A model generated the notes under the pieces. It was not told the origin of the DNA, did no database searches, and was given only the letters and a program-made list of their open reading frames with translations. From Candidatus Cryptobacteroides faecigallinarum (GTDB taxonomy: Bacteria > Bacteroidota > Bacteroidia > Bacteroidales > UBA932): a stretch of 59,501 nucleotides of DNA. A program made the position numbers and the translations under genes. Where the stretch lies: contig JADIMD010000045.1 of the NCBI GenBank assembly GCA_017695015.1, positions 1 to 59,501 on the forward strand. The letters are read 5' to 3'. Shown in pieces: positions 42,402 to 51,695 of the stretch. Within the stretch, counting starts at the first letter, position 1; every line of letters starts with the position of its first letter.

Positions 42402-43667
42402 TATGATATCAAACCCTGTATACGCACGAAGAGCCTCAGGAATGACGATATGCCCGTCCTTCTGGTTGTTTTCCAGCAATGCTGCAACCACGCGAGGCAA
42501 TGCGAGAGAACTTCCATTGAGAGTGTGGGCGAGCTGCATCTTGCCGTCTGCATCCTTGTACCTGAGCTTCAGCCTGTTGGCCTGATAAGCCTCGAAATTG
42601 GAAACTGAGCTGATCTCCAGCCAGCGGCCCTGAGCAGCGGAATACACCTCGAAATCATAAGTGATGGCAGAAGTGAAGCTCAAGTCACCTCCGCACAGAC
42701 GGAGAATCCTGTAAGGAAGGCCGAGACTCTTCACGATACCCTCCACATGCGCTATCATCTCATCCAGAGCTGCATATGAATTCTCCGGCTTCTCGATTCT
42801 CACTATCTCCACCTTGTCAAACTGGTGCAGGCGGTTGAGTCCGCGGACATCCTTGCCGTATGAACCTGCTTCACGACGGAAGCAAGGAGTATATGCAGTC
42901 ATCTTGACAGGAAAATCATCAGGCCCGAGAATCACATCCCTGTAGATATTGGTGACCGGCACCTCTGCTGTCGGGACCAGATAGTAATTGTCCAGATTGG
43001 CATGGTACATCTGCCCTTCCTTGTCAGGCAGCTGGCCCGTACCGAATCCTGAAGCCTCATTCACCATTACAGGAGGCTCCACTTCGAGATATCCGGCCTT
43101 TGTATTGATGTCGAGGAAATAGTTGATGAGAGCTCTCTGCAGACGGGCGCCTTTGCCCTTGTATACAGGGAATCCCGCTCCTGTCAGCTTTACTCCCAAA
43201 TCGAAATCAATGATATCCAACTTCTTTGCAAGCTCCCAGTGAGGAAGAGCGTCAGGTCCGAGATCAGGAATCTCGTTGCCCATCTTCACCACGACATTGT
43301 CATCGGAATTCTTTCCTTCTGGCACAAGGTCGCACGGAATATTCGGAAGAAGTACGATCAGGGAATTCAGCTCGGCATTATTTGCCTGCGACTTCTCCTC
43401 AAGCGACTTCGAATGCTCCTTCAAGGCCGCAACCTCCTTCTTCACGGCTTCCGCCTCTTCCTTCCTGCCCTGCTTCATCAGAGCCCCTATCTGCGATGCT
43501 ATCTTGTTCTGCTGAGCCAGGCATGCATCGAGCTCTGTCTGAAGAGCCCTTCTGTTGCTGTCAAGCTCATTTATCTTTGTCACGATCTCCCTTGCGTCAA
43601 AATTCTTGACTGCAAGCTTCCTTATGACGAACTCCGGATCTTCACGGAGCAATTTGAGAGTCAACAT
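42399..43667 (-). CDS. serS: Seryl-tRNA synthetase
   Basis: 422 residues: N-terminal antiparallel coiled coil (about 25-110, KEEAEAVKKEVAALKEHSKS) that binds tRNA-Ser, and the class II catalytic domain with motif 2 TPCFRREAGSYGKDVRGLNR and motif 3 LNGSSLALPRVVAALLEN. It charges tRNA-Ser. It is transcribed after the rplU-rpmA pair, behind their terminator, and its stop abuts the REP element. Confidence 0.96.
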   Translation of the reverse strand: MLTLKLLREDPEFVIRKLAVKNFDAREIVTKINELDSNRRALQTELDACLAQQNKIASQIGALMKQGRKEEAEAVKKEVAALKEHSKSLEEKSQANNAELNSLIVLLPNIPCDLVPEGKNSDDNVVVKMGNEIPDLGPDALPHWELAKKLDIIDFDLGVKLTGAGFPVYKGKGARLQRALINYFLDINTKAGYLEVEPPVMVNEASGFGTGQLPDKEGQMYHANLDNYYLVPTAEVPVTNIYRDVILGPDDFPVKMTAYTPCFRREAGSYGKDVRGLNRLHQFDKVEIVRIEKPENSYAALDEMIAHVEGIVKSLGLPYRILRLCGGDLSFTSAITYDFEVYSAAQGRWLEISSVSNFEAYQANRLKLRYKDADGKMQLAHTLNGSSLALPRVVAALLENNQKDGHIVIPEALRAYTGFDII

Positions 43668-43675
43668 ATGCTACT

Positions 43676-43724
43676 ATTTTAATAAAGAGAGGGCCATTCA
43701 CTCACCCGGAGTCATAGCCCTCTC
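43676..43724 (-). terminator. Terminator of the rplU-rpmA operon
   Basis: Perfect 8-pair stem GAGAGGGC 43687-43694 / GCCCTCTC 43717-43724 with a 22-base loop; the minus-strand transcript continues TTTATTAAAATAG. It sits between rpmA and serS. The large loop and broken T-tract make it imperfect. Confidence 0.55.
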
Positions 43725-43748
43725 ATATTATCCATAATTCCTCCGAGC

Positions 43749-44009
43749 TTAGTTCTCAAAAGGAACAACCGAGACATATACCTTGGTCCCGAATCTCTTG
43801 CGGAATTTTACCTTACCGTCGATAAGTGCATAAAGAGTATGGTCCCTGCCCATCCCGACATTCTCTCCAGGATATTTCACAGTACCTCTCTGGCGAACGA
43901 GGATATTGCCTGCCTTGACAGCCTGATCGCCGAACTTCTTCACACCAAGTCGTTTGCTCTCTGACTCACGACCGTTCTTGGAACTACCTACACCTTTTTT
44001 ATGTGCCAT
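43749..44009 (-). CDS. rpmA: 50S ribosomal protein bL27
   Basis: 86 residues, unmistakable: [20 protein letters not shown] followed by [11 protein letters not shown] and the [20 protein letters not shown] core. The N-terminus reaches the peptidyl-transferase centre and starts directly, with no Firmicutes-type cleaved extension. It follows rplU by 17 bases. Confidence 0.97.
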   Translation of the reverse strand: MAHKKGVGSSKNGRESESKRLGVKKFGDQAVKAGNILVRQRGTVKYPGENVGMGRDHTLYALIDGKVKFRKRFGTKVYVSVVPFEN

Positions 44010-44026
44010 AATTAAATCCTCCTGAA

Positions 44027-44338
44027 TTAAGCGATCTCGTTAATCCTGATTTTGCTGAGGTCCTGACGGTGACCTGTGAGCTTCTGGTAGCCTTTGCGGC
44101 GTTTCTTCTTGAAAACAAGAACCTTGTCAGCCCTGCAAGTGTCATCAATGACCGTTGCCTTTACTACAGCGCCTTCTATATAAGGGGCACCAACCTTGAT
44201 CTTGCCATCTTCATCGATAAGAAGCACCTTCTCGAACACTACCTCTGCATCCTTGGCTGCCTTGAGGCGGTTCACGAAGATTTCATTTCCCGCTTCTACC
44301 TTGAACTGCTGGCCTGCAATATCTACAATTGCGTACAT
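44027..44338 (-). CDS. rplU: 50S ribosomal protein bL21
   Basis: 103 residues starting [20 protein letters not shown]; the C-terminal basic part [20 protein letters not shown] contacts 23S rRNA. The frame is open 14 codons further upstream, but the family start is the Met at 44338. First gene of the rplU-rpmA pair, with a strong promoter about 95 bases upstream and a small GCTGC/GCAGC hairpin in the leader (44374-44387). Confidence 0.97.
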   Translation of the reverse strand: MYAIVDIAGQQFKVEAGNEIFVNRLKAAKDAEVVFEKVLLIDEDGKIKVGAPYIEGAVVKATVIDDTCRADKVLVFKKKRRKGYQKLTGHRQDLSKIRINEIA

Positions 44339-44431
44339 AAAAATAAAAAACTTAAAGGTTTCGACTGCAAGCGGCTGCATAAGCAGCTCTTTATCAATAG
44401 CTTAACAATCTTGTATACAATTCACGGACTG

Positions 44432-44461
44432 CAAAGATAACACTTTTCTCCGAAACAGCAA
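44432..44461 (-). promoter_or_regulatory. Promoter of rplU-rpmA, TTG-N19-TATCTTTG
   Basis: On the minus strand TTG (44461-44459), 19 bases, then TATCTTTG (44439-44432): a full consensus match. The start site near 44425 leaves a leader of about 87 bases before rplU. Confidence 0.8.
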
Positions 44462-44530
44462 TATCATTACGCATTTTTATTATGCAACGAACAAAAGCAA
44501 ATCCGCATTGACAGATTATCACTACATTTA

Positions 44531-44561
44531 TTGGAAATAATAAAATTTATAACTAATTTTC
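44531..44561 (+). promoter_or_regulatory. Probable promoter of the glutamine synthetase gene
   Basis: TTG 44531-44533, 20 bases, then TAATTTTC 44554-44561, one mismatch from the TAnnTTTG consensus. The start site would be near 44568, about 23 bases before the ATG in a very A/T-rich leader. Confidence 0.5.
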
Positions 44562-44590
44562 GGCTTAAACCTTAAAATTTTATTGTTTTT

Positions 44591-46096
44591 ATGGACATAA
44601 GGAATTATTCTATAACCACCATTCTCGGCAAGTCACCTGAAGAATTCACCTTGGAGGACATCATCGCTTTCATCAACGGGAACGGCATCAGAATGGTCAA
44701 TTTCATGTATCCCGCCGCTGACGGGAAGCTGAAGACACTCACATTTCCCGTCACTGACGAGAATTATCTCCTGACAATCCTGACCTGCGGAGAGAGGGTG
44801 GACGGTTCGAGCCTTTTCAGTTTCATCGAGGCTGGCAACAGCGACCTGTATGTGCTGCCGAGGATAGCCACGGCATTCGTCGACCCGTTCGAGGAAATCC
44901 CGACGCTCTGCTTCCTTTGCGCCTTTTTCGACAAGGACGGGAACAGGCTCGAATGTTCTCCCGAATACACCCTGCACAAGGCTGCCGACGCCTTCAGGAA
45001 AGCGACAGGAATGGAATACGAGGCCATGGGAGAACTCGAATACTATGTGTCCGCTCCTGAAGACGAGGATCTCTCCATGTATCCCGCATCAGACCAGAAA
45101 GGATATCACGAATCCGCTCCATTCGCCAAGTTCAACCAGTTCAGGGCAGAATGCATGTTCAACATTATGATTGCCGGCGGCAGGATGAAATACGGGCACT
45201 CGGAAGTGGGCAATTTCAGGATGGATGGCAGAATATACGAACAGCACGAAATAGAATTCCTTCCTGTGCCGGTGGAAAAAGCGGCCGATACCCTGATGGT
45301 GGCAAAATGGATCATAAGAAACACGGCATACAGATACGGGCTGGATGTCAGCTTCGCCCCGAAAATCACCACAGGGAAAGCCGGATCAGGGCTGCATGTC
45401 CACATGAGAATAATGAAGGACGGGAAAAACATGATGACAGGTCCGGACGGGCGCCTTTCCGACACCGCGAAGAAAGCCATAGCAGGCATGATGACGCTTG
45501 CCCCTTCAATCACAGCATTCGGCAACGCCAATCCTGTCTCATACCTCAGGCTCGTGCCTCATCAGGAAGCACCTACAAGCATCTGCTGGGGAGACCGCAA
45601 CAGATCGGTACTCGTCAGAGTCCCTCTCGGGTGGAACTCGGCTGAAGAGATGTTCTCCAAAATCAATCCTGGTGCACCGGCTGAATTTGGAGCGGACGGG
45701 GCCTCAAGACAGACTGTCGAAATCCGTTCTGCCGACTGTTCCGCAGACATTTACCTTCTGCTCGCAGCCATATGCACCGCATGCCGCCATGGTCTGGAGA
45801 TGCCTGATGCCCTGGAAACAGCGGAAAGGACTTATGTGGATATCGACATCCACAAGAAAGAGAATGCAGAGAAAGCATCCGGGCTTGCCCAGCTGCCCGA
45901 CTCATGCAGCGCATCAGCCGACAGGCTCGCAGAGCAGAGAGAGGCATATGAAAAATACGGCGTATTCGACAGGCTCATGATAGATGCCACCATCTCGCGT
46001 CTGAAGGCATATAACGACTCTGACATCAGACAGAGGCTTGAAAAAGACCACGGACTGATGTCAGAACTCGTTAAAGAATATTATTACTGCGGATAG
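44591..46096 (+). CDS. glnA: Glutamine synthetase, GS-I-like
   Basis: 501 residues. Beta-grasp domain at the N-terminus (GNGIRMVNFMYPAADGKLKT; VDGSSLFSFIEAGNSDLYVL). Catalytic domain with the metal and glutamate residues in YEAMGELEYYVSAPE, SGLHVHMRIMKDGKNMM and the ATP-loop region LRLVPHQEAPTSICWGDRNR. It makes glutamine from glutamate and ammonia. Its length fits type I rather than the large type III enzyme also common in Bacteroidales. It converges on the fumarase gene with 24 bases between stops. Some related enzymes act on other amines, so the exact substrate is likely rather than certain. Confidence 0.85.
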   Translation: MDIRNYSITTILGKSPEEFTLEDIIAFINGNGIRMVNFMYPAADGKLKTLTFPVTDENYLLTILTCGERVDGSSLFSFIEAGNSDLYVLPRIATAFVDPFEEIPTLCFLCAFFDKDGNRLECSPEYTLHKAADAFRKATGMEYEAMGELEYYVSAPEDEDLSMYPASDQKGYHESAPFAKFNQFRAECMFNIMIAGGRMKYGHSEVGNFRMDGRIYEQHEIEFLPVPVEKAADTLMVAKWIIRNTAYRYGLDVSFAPKITTGKAGSGLHVHMRIMKDGKNMMTGPDGRLSDTAKKAIAGMMTLAPSITAFGNANPVSYLRLVPHQEAPTSICWGDRNRSVLVRVPLGWNSAEEMFSKINPGAPAEFGADGASRQTVEIRSADCSADIYLLLAAICTACRHGLEMPDALETAERTYVDIDIHKKENAEKASGLAQLPDSCSASADRLAEQREAYEKYGVFDRLMIDATISRLKAYNDSDIRQRLEKDHGLMSELVKEYYYCG

Positions 46097-46120
46097 TAGA
46101 TTCCGCATTCGGGGCACGGC

Positions 46121-47737
46121 TTATTTCAGGACAGTCTTGAAAAAGTCGTTGCCCTTGTCATCCACAAGGATGAATGCAGGGAAATCCTCCACACGAATCT
46201 TCCAGATAGCTTCCATCCCAAGCTCAGGATACTCGACGCATTCTATGCTCTTGATGTTGTTCTGGGCAAGGATGGCTGCAGGTCCGCCGATAGAGCCGAG
46301 GTAGAAACCTCCATGCTTCTTGCACGCATCCGTAACCTGCTGGCTTCTGTTGCCTTTAGCAAGCATCACCATGCTTCCGCCATGGCTCTGGAACAGATCC
46401 ACATACGGGTCCATCCTGCCTGCAGTCGTAGGTCCCATTGAACCGCAAGCCATACCTGCAGGGGTCTTGGCCGGACCTGCATAATATACAGGGTGGTCTT
46501 TCAGATACTGAGGCATCTCCTCTCCCCTGTCAAGACGCTCCTTGATCTTCGCATGGGCGATGTCACGGGCAACTATGATCGTACCGTTGAGACTCAGACG
46601 GGTAGATACCGGATATTTCGTCAGTTCCTTCAGTATCTCCGACATAGGCTGGTCGAGATTGATCTTCACCGCATCCCCTTCCCCGGCATTGCGGAGCTCG
46701 GCAGGTATCAGTCTTCCAGGATTGTCATCCATCTTCTCAATCCAGATACCGTCCTTGTTGATCTTGCACTTGATGTTCCTGTCTGCGGAGCAGCTGACAC
46801 CGAGACCTACAGGGCAGCTTGCACCATGACGCGGCAGACGGACGATACGGACATCATGCGCATAATATTTTCCTCCGAACTGGGCTCCGAGACCTATCTT
46901 GTGGGCAGCTTCGAGCACCTGTTTTTCGAGCTCTACATCCCTGAATGCCCTTCCTGTCTCGTCTCCGGTCGTAGGGAGAGAATCATAATAATGTGTAGAC
47001 GCAAGCTTGACTGTCAGGAGATTCTTCTCGGCCGAAGTACCTCCGATCACGAATGCGATATGGTATGGAGGGCAGGCAGCTGTCCCCAATGTCTTCATCT
47101 TCTCCACGAGGAACGGAACGAGCGTAGCAGGATTGAGGATAGCCTTGGTCTCCTGGTAGAGATAGGTCTTGTTGGCAGAGCCGCCTCCCTTTGCGACGCA
47201 CAGGAAACGGTACTCCATTCCTTCCGTAGCCTCTATATCTATCTGCGCAGGAAGATTACATTTCGTGTTGACTTCGTCGTACATTGTCAGAGGTGCATTC
47301 TGCGAATAGCGCAGGTTCTCCTCGGTATATGTCTTGAACACACCTTTTGCGAGAGCCTCTTCATCGCAGTAACCTGTCCATACCTGCTGGCCTTTCTCAC
47401 CGTGGATGATGGCTGTACCTGTGTCCTGGCAGAAAGGAAGTTTCCCCTTGCATGCCACCTCGGCATTCCTCAGGAATGTCAATGCCACATATTTGTCGTT
47501 TGCGCTTGCCTCAGGGTCAGAGAGTATCTTCGCCACCTGCTCGTTGTGGGCCGGACGGAGCATGAATGAGACATCGCGGAACGCGGCATTTGCCATTGCG
47601 GTAAGTCCTTCCTTCTCAACCTTCAGGACAGGCTTGCCCTCGAATTCGCCGACAGATACATAATCCTTTGTCAGCAGATAATATTCAGTCTTGTCTTCAC
47701 CAAGCTGAAACATAGGTGCGTACTTAAAAGTTACCAT
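46121..47737 (-). CDS. Class I (iron-sulfur) fumarate hydratase
   Basis: 538-residue single-chain fumarase of the FumA/FumB type; the alpha part is about 1-340, the beta part about 360-538. The 4Fe-4S ligands are expected in [13 protein letters not shown] and [18 protein letters not shown]. The beta half has [20 protein letters not shown] and [19 protein letters not shown]. It interconverts fumarate and malate; fumarate is also the product of argH, although the genes are 29 kb apart. It follows prfB with only 7 bases between them, so the two may be cotranscribed. Confidence 0.94.
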   Translation of the reverse strand: MVTFKYAPMFQLGEDKTEYYLLTKDYVSVGEFEGKPVLKVEKEGLTAMANAAFRDVSFMLRPAHNEQVAKILSDPEASANDKYVALTFLRNAEVACKGKLPFCQDTGTAIIHGEKGQQVWTGYCDEEALAKGVFKTYTEENLRYSQNAPLTMYDEVNTKCNLPAQIDIEATEGMEYRFLCVAKGGGSANKTYLYQETKAILNPATLVPFLVEKMKTLGTAACPPYHIAFVIGGTSAEKNLLTVKLASTHYYDSLPTTGDETGRAFRDVELEKQVLEAAHKIGLGAQFGGKYYAHDVRIVRLPRHGASCPVGLGVSCSADRNIKCKINKDGIWIEKMDDNPGRLIPAELRNAGEGDAVKINLDQPMSEILKELTKYPVSTRLSLNGTIIVARDIAHAKIKERLDRGEEMPQYLKDHPVYYAGPAKTPAGMACGSMGPTTAGRMDPYVDLFQSHGGSMVMLAKGNRSQQVTDACKKHGGFYLGSIGGPAAILAQNNIKSIECVEYPELGMEAIWKIRVEDFPAFILVDDKGNDFFKTVLK

Positions 47738-47744
47738 ATTGAGA

Positions 47745-48860
47745 TCAATTATTGTTGTTCGACATCAGATAGACCTTCATGAATTCATTCAGGTCGCCGT
47801 CCAGCACAGCCTGGGTGTCGGAAGTCTCGTACCCTGTCCTCAGGTCCTTGACCATCTTGTACGGATGCAGCACATAACTCCGGATCTGAGACCCCCACTC
47901 TATCTTCTTCTTCTGTCCCTCCAGCTCGGCCTGCTTCTCCTGGCGCTTCTTCAGCTCAAGGTCGTACAGACGGGATTTCAGGATACGGAGTGCATTCTGC
48001 CTGTTGTCAAGCTGAGAACGGGTCTCGGTATTCTCCACCACGATTCCCGTAGGTATGTGACGGACCCTCACACCTGTCTCCACCTTGTTGACATTCTGTC
48101 CTCCAGCACCGCTCGAACGGTAGGTGTCCCATTCCAGGTCTGCAGGATTGATTTCTATCTCGATAGTGTCATCTACAAGAGGATACACGAACACTGACGA
48201 AAACGTCGTCTGCCTCTTCCCCTGTGCATTGAACGGGGAAATCCTCACCAGACGGTGGACACCGCTCTCCGCCTTGAGATAGCCGAAAGCATAGTCCCCT
48301 TCAAACTGCATCGTGACAGACTTGATGCCTGCATCTTCTCCTTCAAGTTCATCAGTGACTGTCACCTTGTATCCGTTACGCTCACCCCAGCGCATATACA
48401 TTCTCATCAGCATTGCCGACCAGTCATTCGCCTCAGTGCCGCCCGCTCCTGAATTGATGGTCAGGATCGCACCGAGATTGTCACCCTCCTCACCGAGCAT
48501 ATTTCTCATCTCCAGCTCCGCAATCTCCTCTTCCACTGTCCTGTATGCCTTGTCAAGCTCTTTGGCCTCATCCGTCTCCGTGCCTTCAGCCGCACCATCC
48601 ATGCTCTCCCTTGCAAAATCATAGAGGACCTCCAGGTCAGACACGCCGGAAAGCGCCTTGTCATAGCCTGTCACCCAGAATTTCACTCCTGCAAGCTCCT
48701 TCAGGAACTTTTCCGCCTCCTTGGGATCGTCCCAGAAATCAGGCGCAAGAGTCCTCTTTGTCTTTTCTTCAACTTCCGCTCTCTTTGCGCTTATATCCAG
48801 ACATTTGTCCAATGTCTCCACCCTCTGTTGCAAGGCATGTATCTGTTCAGTCGTAATCAT
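47745..48860 (-). CDS. prfB: Peptide chain release factor 2, no programmed frameshift
   Basis: 371 residues. The GGQ catalytic loop is [20 protein letters not shown] and the RF2-specific stop-codon motif S-P-F lies in [14 protein letters not shown]. It reads UAA and UGA. In most bacteria codon 26 region is a +1 frameshift (CTTTGA); here the matching residues Leu21-Asp22 are encoded by CTG GAT in one open frame, so autoregulation by frameshift is absent. The promoter (48882-48911) is shared with divergent murI. The fumarase gene follows by 7 bases. Confidence 0.95.
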   Translation of the reverse strand: MITTEQIHALQQRVETLDKCLDISAKRAEVEEKTKRTLAPDFWDDPKEAEKFLKELAGVKFWVTGYDKALSGVSDLEVLYDFARESMDGAAEGTETDEAKELDKAYRTVEEEIAELEMRNMLGEEGDNLGAILTINSGAGGTEANDWSAMLMRMYMRWGERNGYKVTVTDELEGEDAGIKSVTMQFEGDYAFGYLKAESGVHRLVRISPFNAQGKRQTTFSSVFVYPLVDDTIEIEINPADLEWDTYRSSGAGGQNVNKVETGVRVRHIPTGIVVENTETRSQLDNRQNALRILKSRLYDLELKKRQEKQAELEGQKKKIEWGSQIRSYVLHPYKMVKDLRTGYETSDTQAVLDGDLNEFMKVYLMSNNNN

Positions 48861-48881
48861 AAATCATATTTCACAATCATG

Positions 48882-48911
48882 CAAAGTTAGTATATTTTTG
48901 TACCTTTGCAA
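48882..48911 (-). promoter_or_regulatory. Promoter of prfB, TTG-N19-TAACTTTG
   Basis: On the minus strand TTG (48911-48909), 19 bases, TAACTTTG (48889-48882). On the plus strand TACCTTTG at 48901-48908 could be the murI -7 box, which would leave murI with a leader of only a few bases. Confidence 0.75.
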
Positions 48912-48919
48912 AGTTTGTC

Positions 48920-49828
48920 ATGATAGGAATATTCGATTCAGGAGTAGGCGGACTGTCCGTGTTCCGGGAAATAAGGAAAATACTTCCCGAGGAGAGCTAT
49001 ATCTATTATGCAGACAACGCCAACTGCCCGTACGGGGACAAACCTGCCGGGTTCGTCATCGGAAGGGCCCGTGAAATCACGGAATTTCTCGTGAAAGAGG
49101 GGGCGCAAATCATTGTCGTGGCATGCAACACTGCAACAGCGGCAGCCATCGGCACCCTAAGGGCGGAATACTCGGACAAAGAATCGCAGGAAACAAGACA
49201 AAGGATGCTCGACCTCTCCGGCGGACGGCAGGACCATATAATGTTCATAGGAATGGAACCGGCTGTCAAGGCTGCCGCCAAAATCACCAAAAGCGGAGTG
49301 GTCGGTGTGCTTGCGACTTCAGGGACGCTGCACGGTGAGAAATACATCAACACCCGTGACCATTATTCCAACGGGATTACCGTAGTGGAACATGTCGGGA
49401 AAGGATTCGTAGAACTGGTCGAAAACGGGGAGACCAGTGGGGAGCATGCAGAACAGATCGTATCGGCAAGCCTTAAACCTCTTTTAGATGCCGGTGCGGA
49501 CACAATCGTACTCGGCTGCACCCACTATCCGTTCCTGACCGAGACCATACGCAAAGTCGCATCCTGCATCGCCCCTCAAAGAGAAATAGAAATCATCGAC
49601 CCGGCTCCTGCCGTAGCAAGGCACCTTCTCGATGTCATGAATGAAGAAGGCCTTCTACACAATCTCCGGACCGGTGCGGCTGATGACAGCAACAGGGAAT
49701 ATCCCGGCACGGCTGCGCAGGAAACAGCCGGAACCGGCTCTGTCCGTCTTGTCGCATCCAGTTCCAGTCAAATTCTTGACCGTCTATATTCGAGAATTGA
49801 AAAGAAAGAGCTACCTTTGCGCCCCTAA
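48920..49828 (+). CDS. murI: Glutamate racemase
   Basis: 302 residues. It makes D-glutamate for peptidoglycan. The two catalytic cysteines are Cys69 (VVACNTATAAA) and Cys200 (VLGCTHYPFL), with IGIFDSGVGGLSVFRE at the N-terminus. A polar insertion at about residues 84-105 (SDKESQETRQRMLDLSGGRQ) and a loose stretch near 255-275 lengthen it relative to the 265-residue norm. It is divergent from prfB. A promoter for the following transporter appears to lie in its last codons. Confidence 0.95.
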   Translation: MIGIFDSGVGGLSVFREIRKILPEESYIYYADNANCPYGDKPAGFVIGRAREITEFLVKEGAQIIVVACNTATAAAIGTLRAEYSDKESQETRQRMLDLSGGRQDHIMFIGMEPAVKAAAKITKSGVVGVLATSGTLHGEKYINTRDHYSNGITVVEHVGKGFVELVENGETSGEHAEQIVSASLKPLLDAGADTIVLGCTHYPFLTETIRKVASCIAPQREIEIIDPAPAVARHLLDVMNEEGLLHNLRTGAADDSNREYPGTAAQETAGTGSVRLVASSSSQILDRLYSRIEKKELPLRP

Positions 49829-49874
49829 TTTTAAAAATATAGAGGCAGATACCCTATGGGAAACGGGAGCTGCC
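49812..49874 (+). promoter_or_regulatory. Promoter and hairpin leader of the SulP gene
   Basis: TACCTTTG at 49812-49819, inside the end of murI, with TTC 20 bases upstream as a near -33. The leader holds GGCAG 49844-49848 / CTGCC 49870-49874 enclosing CCC/GGG pairs. It does not match any riboswitch I know. Confidence 0.4.
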
Positions 49875-49898
49875 ACCAAACCAATGATTTGACACATC

Positions 49899-51629
49899 AT
49901 GAATTTCAGCATCAAAGGAGTATTCAGACCTAAATTCTTCAGCCTGTTCAAAAAAGGGCATTACAATCCCAAGACATTCGCTTCAGACCTGGCAGCAGGA
50001 GTCATCGTGGGCATAATTGCACTCCCTCTCGCCATAGCATTCGGTATCGCCAGCGGAGTTACCCCACAGCAGGGACTCATAACTGCAATCATCGCAGGAT
50101 TCCTCGTGTCCGTGTTCGGAGGGTCGAGATTCCTGATCGGAGGACCTACGGGAGCATTCATAGTGATAGTGGCAGGCATTGTCGGAGATTTCGGGATGCA
50201 GGGACTCATAATAGCCACAATAATGGCAGGAGTGATGCTGGTAATCATGGGATTTCTCAGGATGGGCGCCATATTCAAGTTCATCCCCTACCCTATCGTG
50301 GTCGGATTCACAAGCGGTATAGCCCTGACAATATTCTCCACACAGATAAAGGATTTTCTCGGAATGGACATCGAAGTCCCGTCAGGATTCATCCCCCAGT
50401 GGATATGTTATTTCCAGAATATCAAGGCCATAGACCCAGCTGAAGCGATAATGTCCATCTGCTGTGTAGCCATCATAATACTGTGGGGGAAGGTCAACAG
50501 ACGGATACCCGGCTCGCTGATAGCCATCCTTGCAGCAACCGCTGCATCCGTGTTGCTGAGCAGGTTCGCAGGGATCGAGTTCGCCACAATCGGGTCCAAA
50601 TTCCCGGAACTGGCCGCCGGACTTCCCATGCCCAAGCCAGTTGCCCCACATTTCGACTATGAGACTGTCATGAGCCTTGTCTCCCCGGCATTCACAATCG
50701 CCATCCTCTGTGCGGTGGAATCCCTGCTTGCAGCAATGGTGGCGGACGGTGTGACAGGCAAAAGGCACGACTCCAACACCGAACTTATCGGACAGGGAAT
50801 TGCCAACATAGTGACCCCGATGTTCGGAGGAATACCTGCCACAGGAGCTCTGGCAAGGACAATGGCAAGCATCAACAACGGAGGCAAATCCCCTGTGACA
50901 GGGATCGTGCATGCTGTGGTCCTGCTGCTTATCTACCTGTTTCTGATGCCATACGCCACATACATTCCTCTCTCATGCCTCGCAGCGATTCTCGTGATAG
51001 TGGCATACAACATGAGCGAATGGAGGACATTCAGATACCTCCTCAAAGCCGACTGGGCTGATGTGGCAGTGCTGTTGATCACATTCTTCCTGACAGTGAT
51101 CGTGGACCTGACCGTCGCCATAGAAGCCGGTGTGCTGATGGCTGTGGTGCTTTTCGTGAAACGAGTGATGGAGACCTCTTCCATCCGTGTACTCGACGAC
51201 GACCACATAGCCGCTACTGAAGACGATGAAGTCGCACAGCTCGACGACACCGAACATCTCGACATCCCTGCAGGCGTGGAAGTCTATGAAATAAACGGGC
51301 CTTTCTTTTTCGGTCTTGCAAGCCGTCTGGAGGAACTGGAAGAAGGACACAGGATGAACAATGTCCAGGTCAGAATCATAAGGATGAGAAAAGTGTCATT
51401 CATGGACTCTACAGGTATCAGGAACCTGCGCAACTTCTTCCAGAGGACAGAAAAAAGGGGCATCAGGGTAATCCTGTCGGGAGTCAATCCACAGGTGCTC
51501 TCCACATTGCAGAAATTCGGGCTCGACAAGGAAATCGGGACAGAATACATATTACCTCACATAATCCCTGCCCTTGCGAAAGCCAATGAATATCTGAGGC
51601 AGCACAGAAATGACGCAAGGCAGAAATAA
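49899..51629 (+). CDS. SulP (SLC26) anion transporter with STAS domain
   Basis: 576 residues with about 12-14 membrane segments. The SLC26 signature region begins LAAGVIVGIIALPLAIAFGI, and the half-helix region FGGIPATGALARTMASINNG is typical. The C-terminal STAS domain is at about residues 455-560 (VRIIRMRKVSFMDSTGIRNL). Carries sulfate, bicarbonate or dicarboxylates with H+ or Na+; which one cannot be read. It stands after murI under its own apparent promoter and converges on the beta-helix lipoprotein. Confidence 0.92.
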   Translation: MNFSIKGVFRPKFFSLFKKGHYNPKTFASDLAAGVIVGIIALPLAIAFGIASGVTPQQGLITAIIAGFLVSVFGGSRFLIGGPTGAFIVIVAGIVGDFGMQGLIIATIMAGVMLVIMGFLRMGAIFKFIPYPIVVGFTSGIALTIFSTQIKDFLGMDIEVPSGFIPQWICYFQNIKAIDPAEAIMSICCVAIIILWGKVNRRIPGSLIAILAATAASVLLSRFAGIEFATIGSKFPELAAGLPMPKPVAPHFDYETVMSLVSPAFTIAILCAVESLLAAMVADGVTGKRHDSNTELIGQGIANIVTPMFGGIPATGALARTMASINNGGKSPVTGIVHAVVLLLIYLFLMPYATYIPLSCLAAILVIVAYNMSEWRTFRYLLKADWADVAVLLITFFLTVIVDLTVAIEAGVLMAVVLFVKRVMETSSIRVLDDDHIAATEDDEVAQLDDTEHLDIPAGVEVYEINGPFFFGLASRLEELEEGHRMNNVQVRIIRMRKVSFMDSTGIRNLRNFFQRTEKRGIRVILSGVNPQVLSTLQKFGLDKEIGTEYILPHIIPALAKANEYLRQHRNDARQK

Positions 51630-51632
51630 CAG

Positions 51633-51663
51633 AAAAAGGCCTGACCCGGATTAGAGTCAAGCC
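51633..51663 (-). terminator. Terminator of the TonB receptor-lipoprotein operon
   Basis: GGCCTGAC 51638-51645 / GTCAAGCC 51656-51663, one mismatch, 10-base loop; the minus-strand transcript ends GTCAGGCC then TTTTT. It lies 32 bases past the lipoprotein stop. Confidence 0.7.
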
Positions 51664-51695
51664 CATGGAAAATATCTGTTATTGAATCTGTCAGA

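Noticed and set aside
49841..49898. Riboswitch upstream of the SulP gene.
   Set aside because: I compared it mentally with SAM, preQ1, fluoride, TPP and c-di-GMP types and found no match; only a generic hairpin is recorded.
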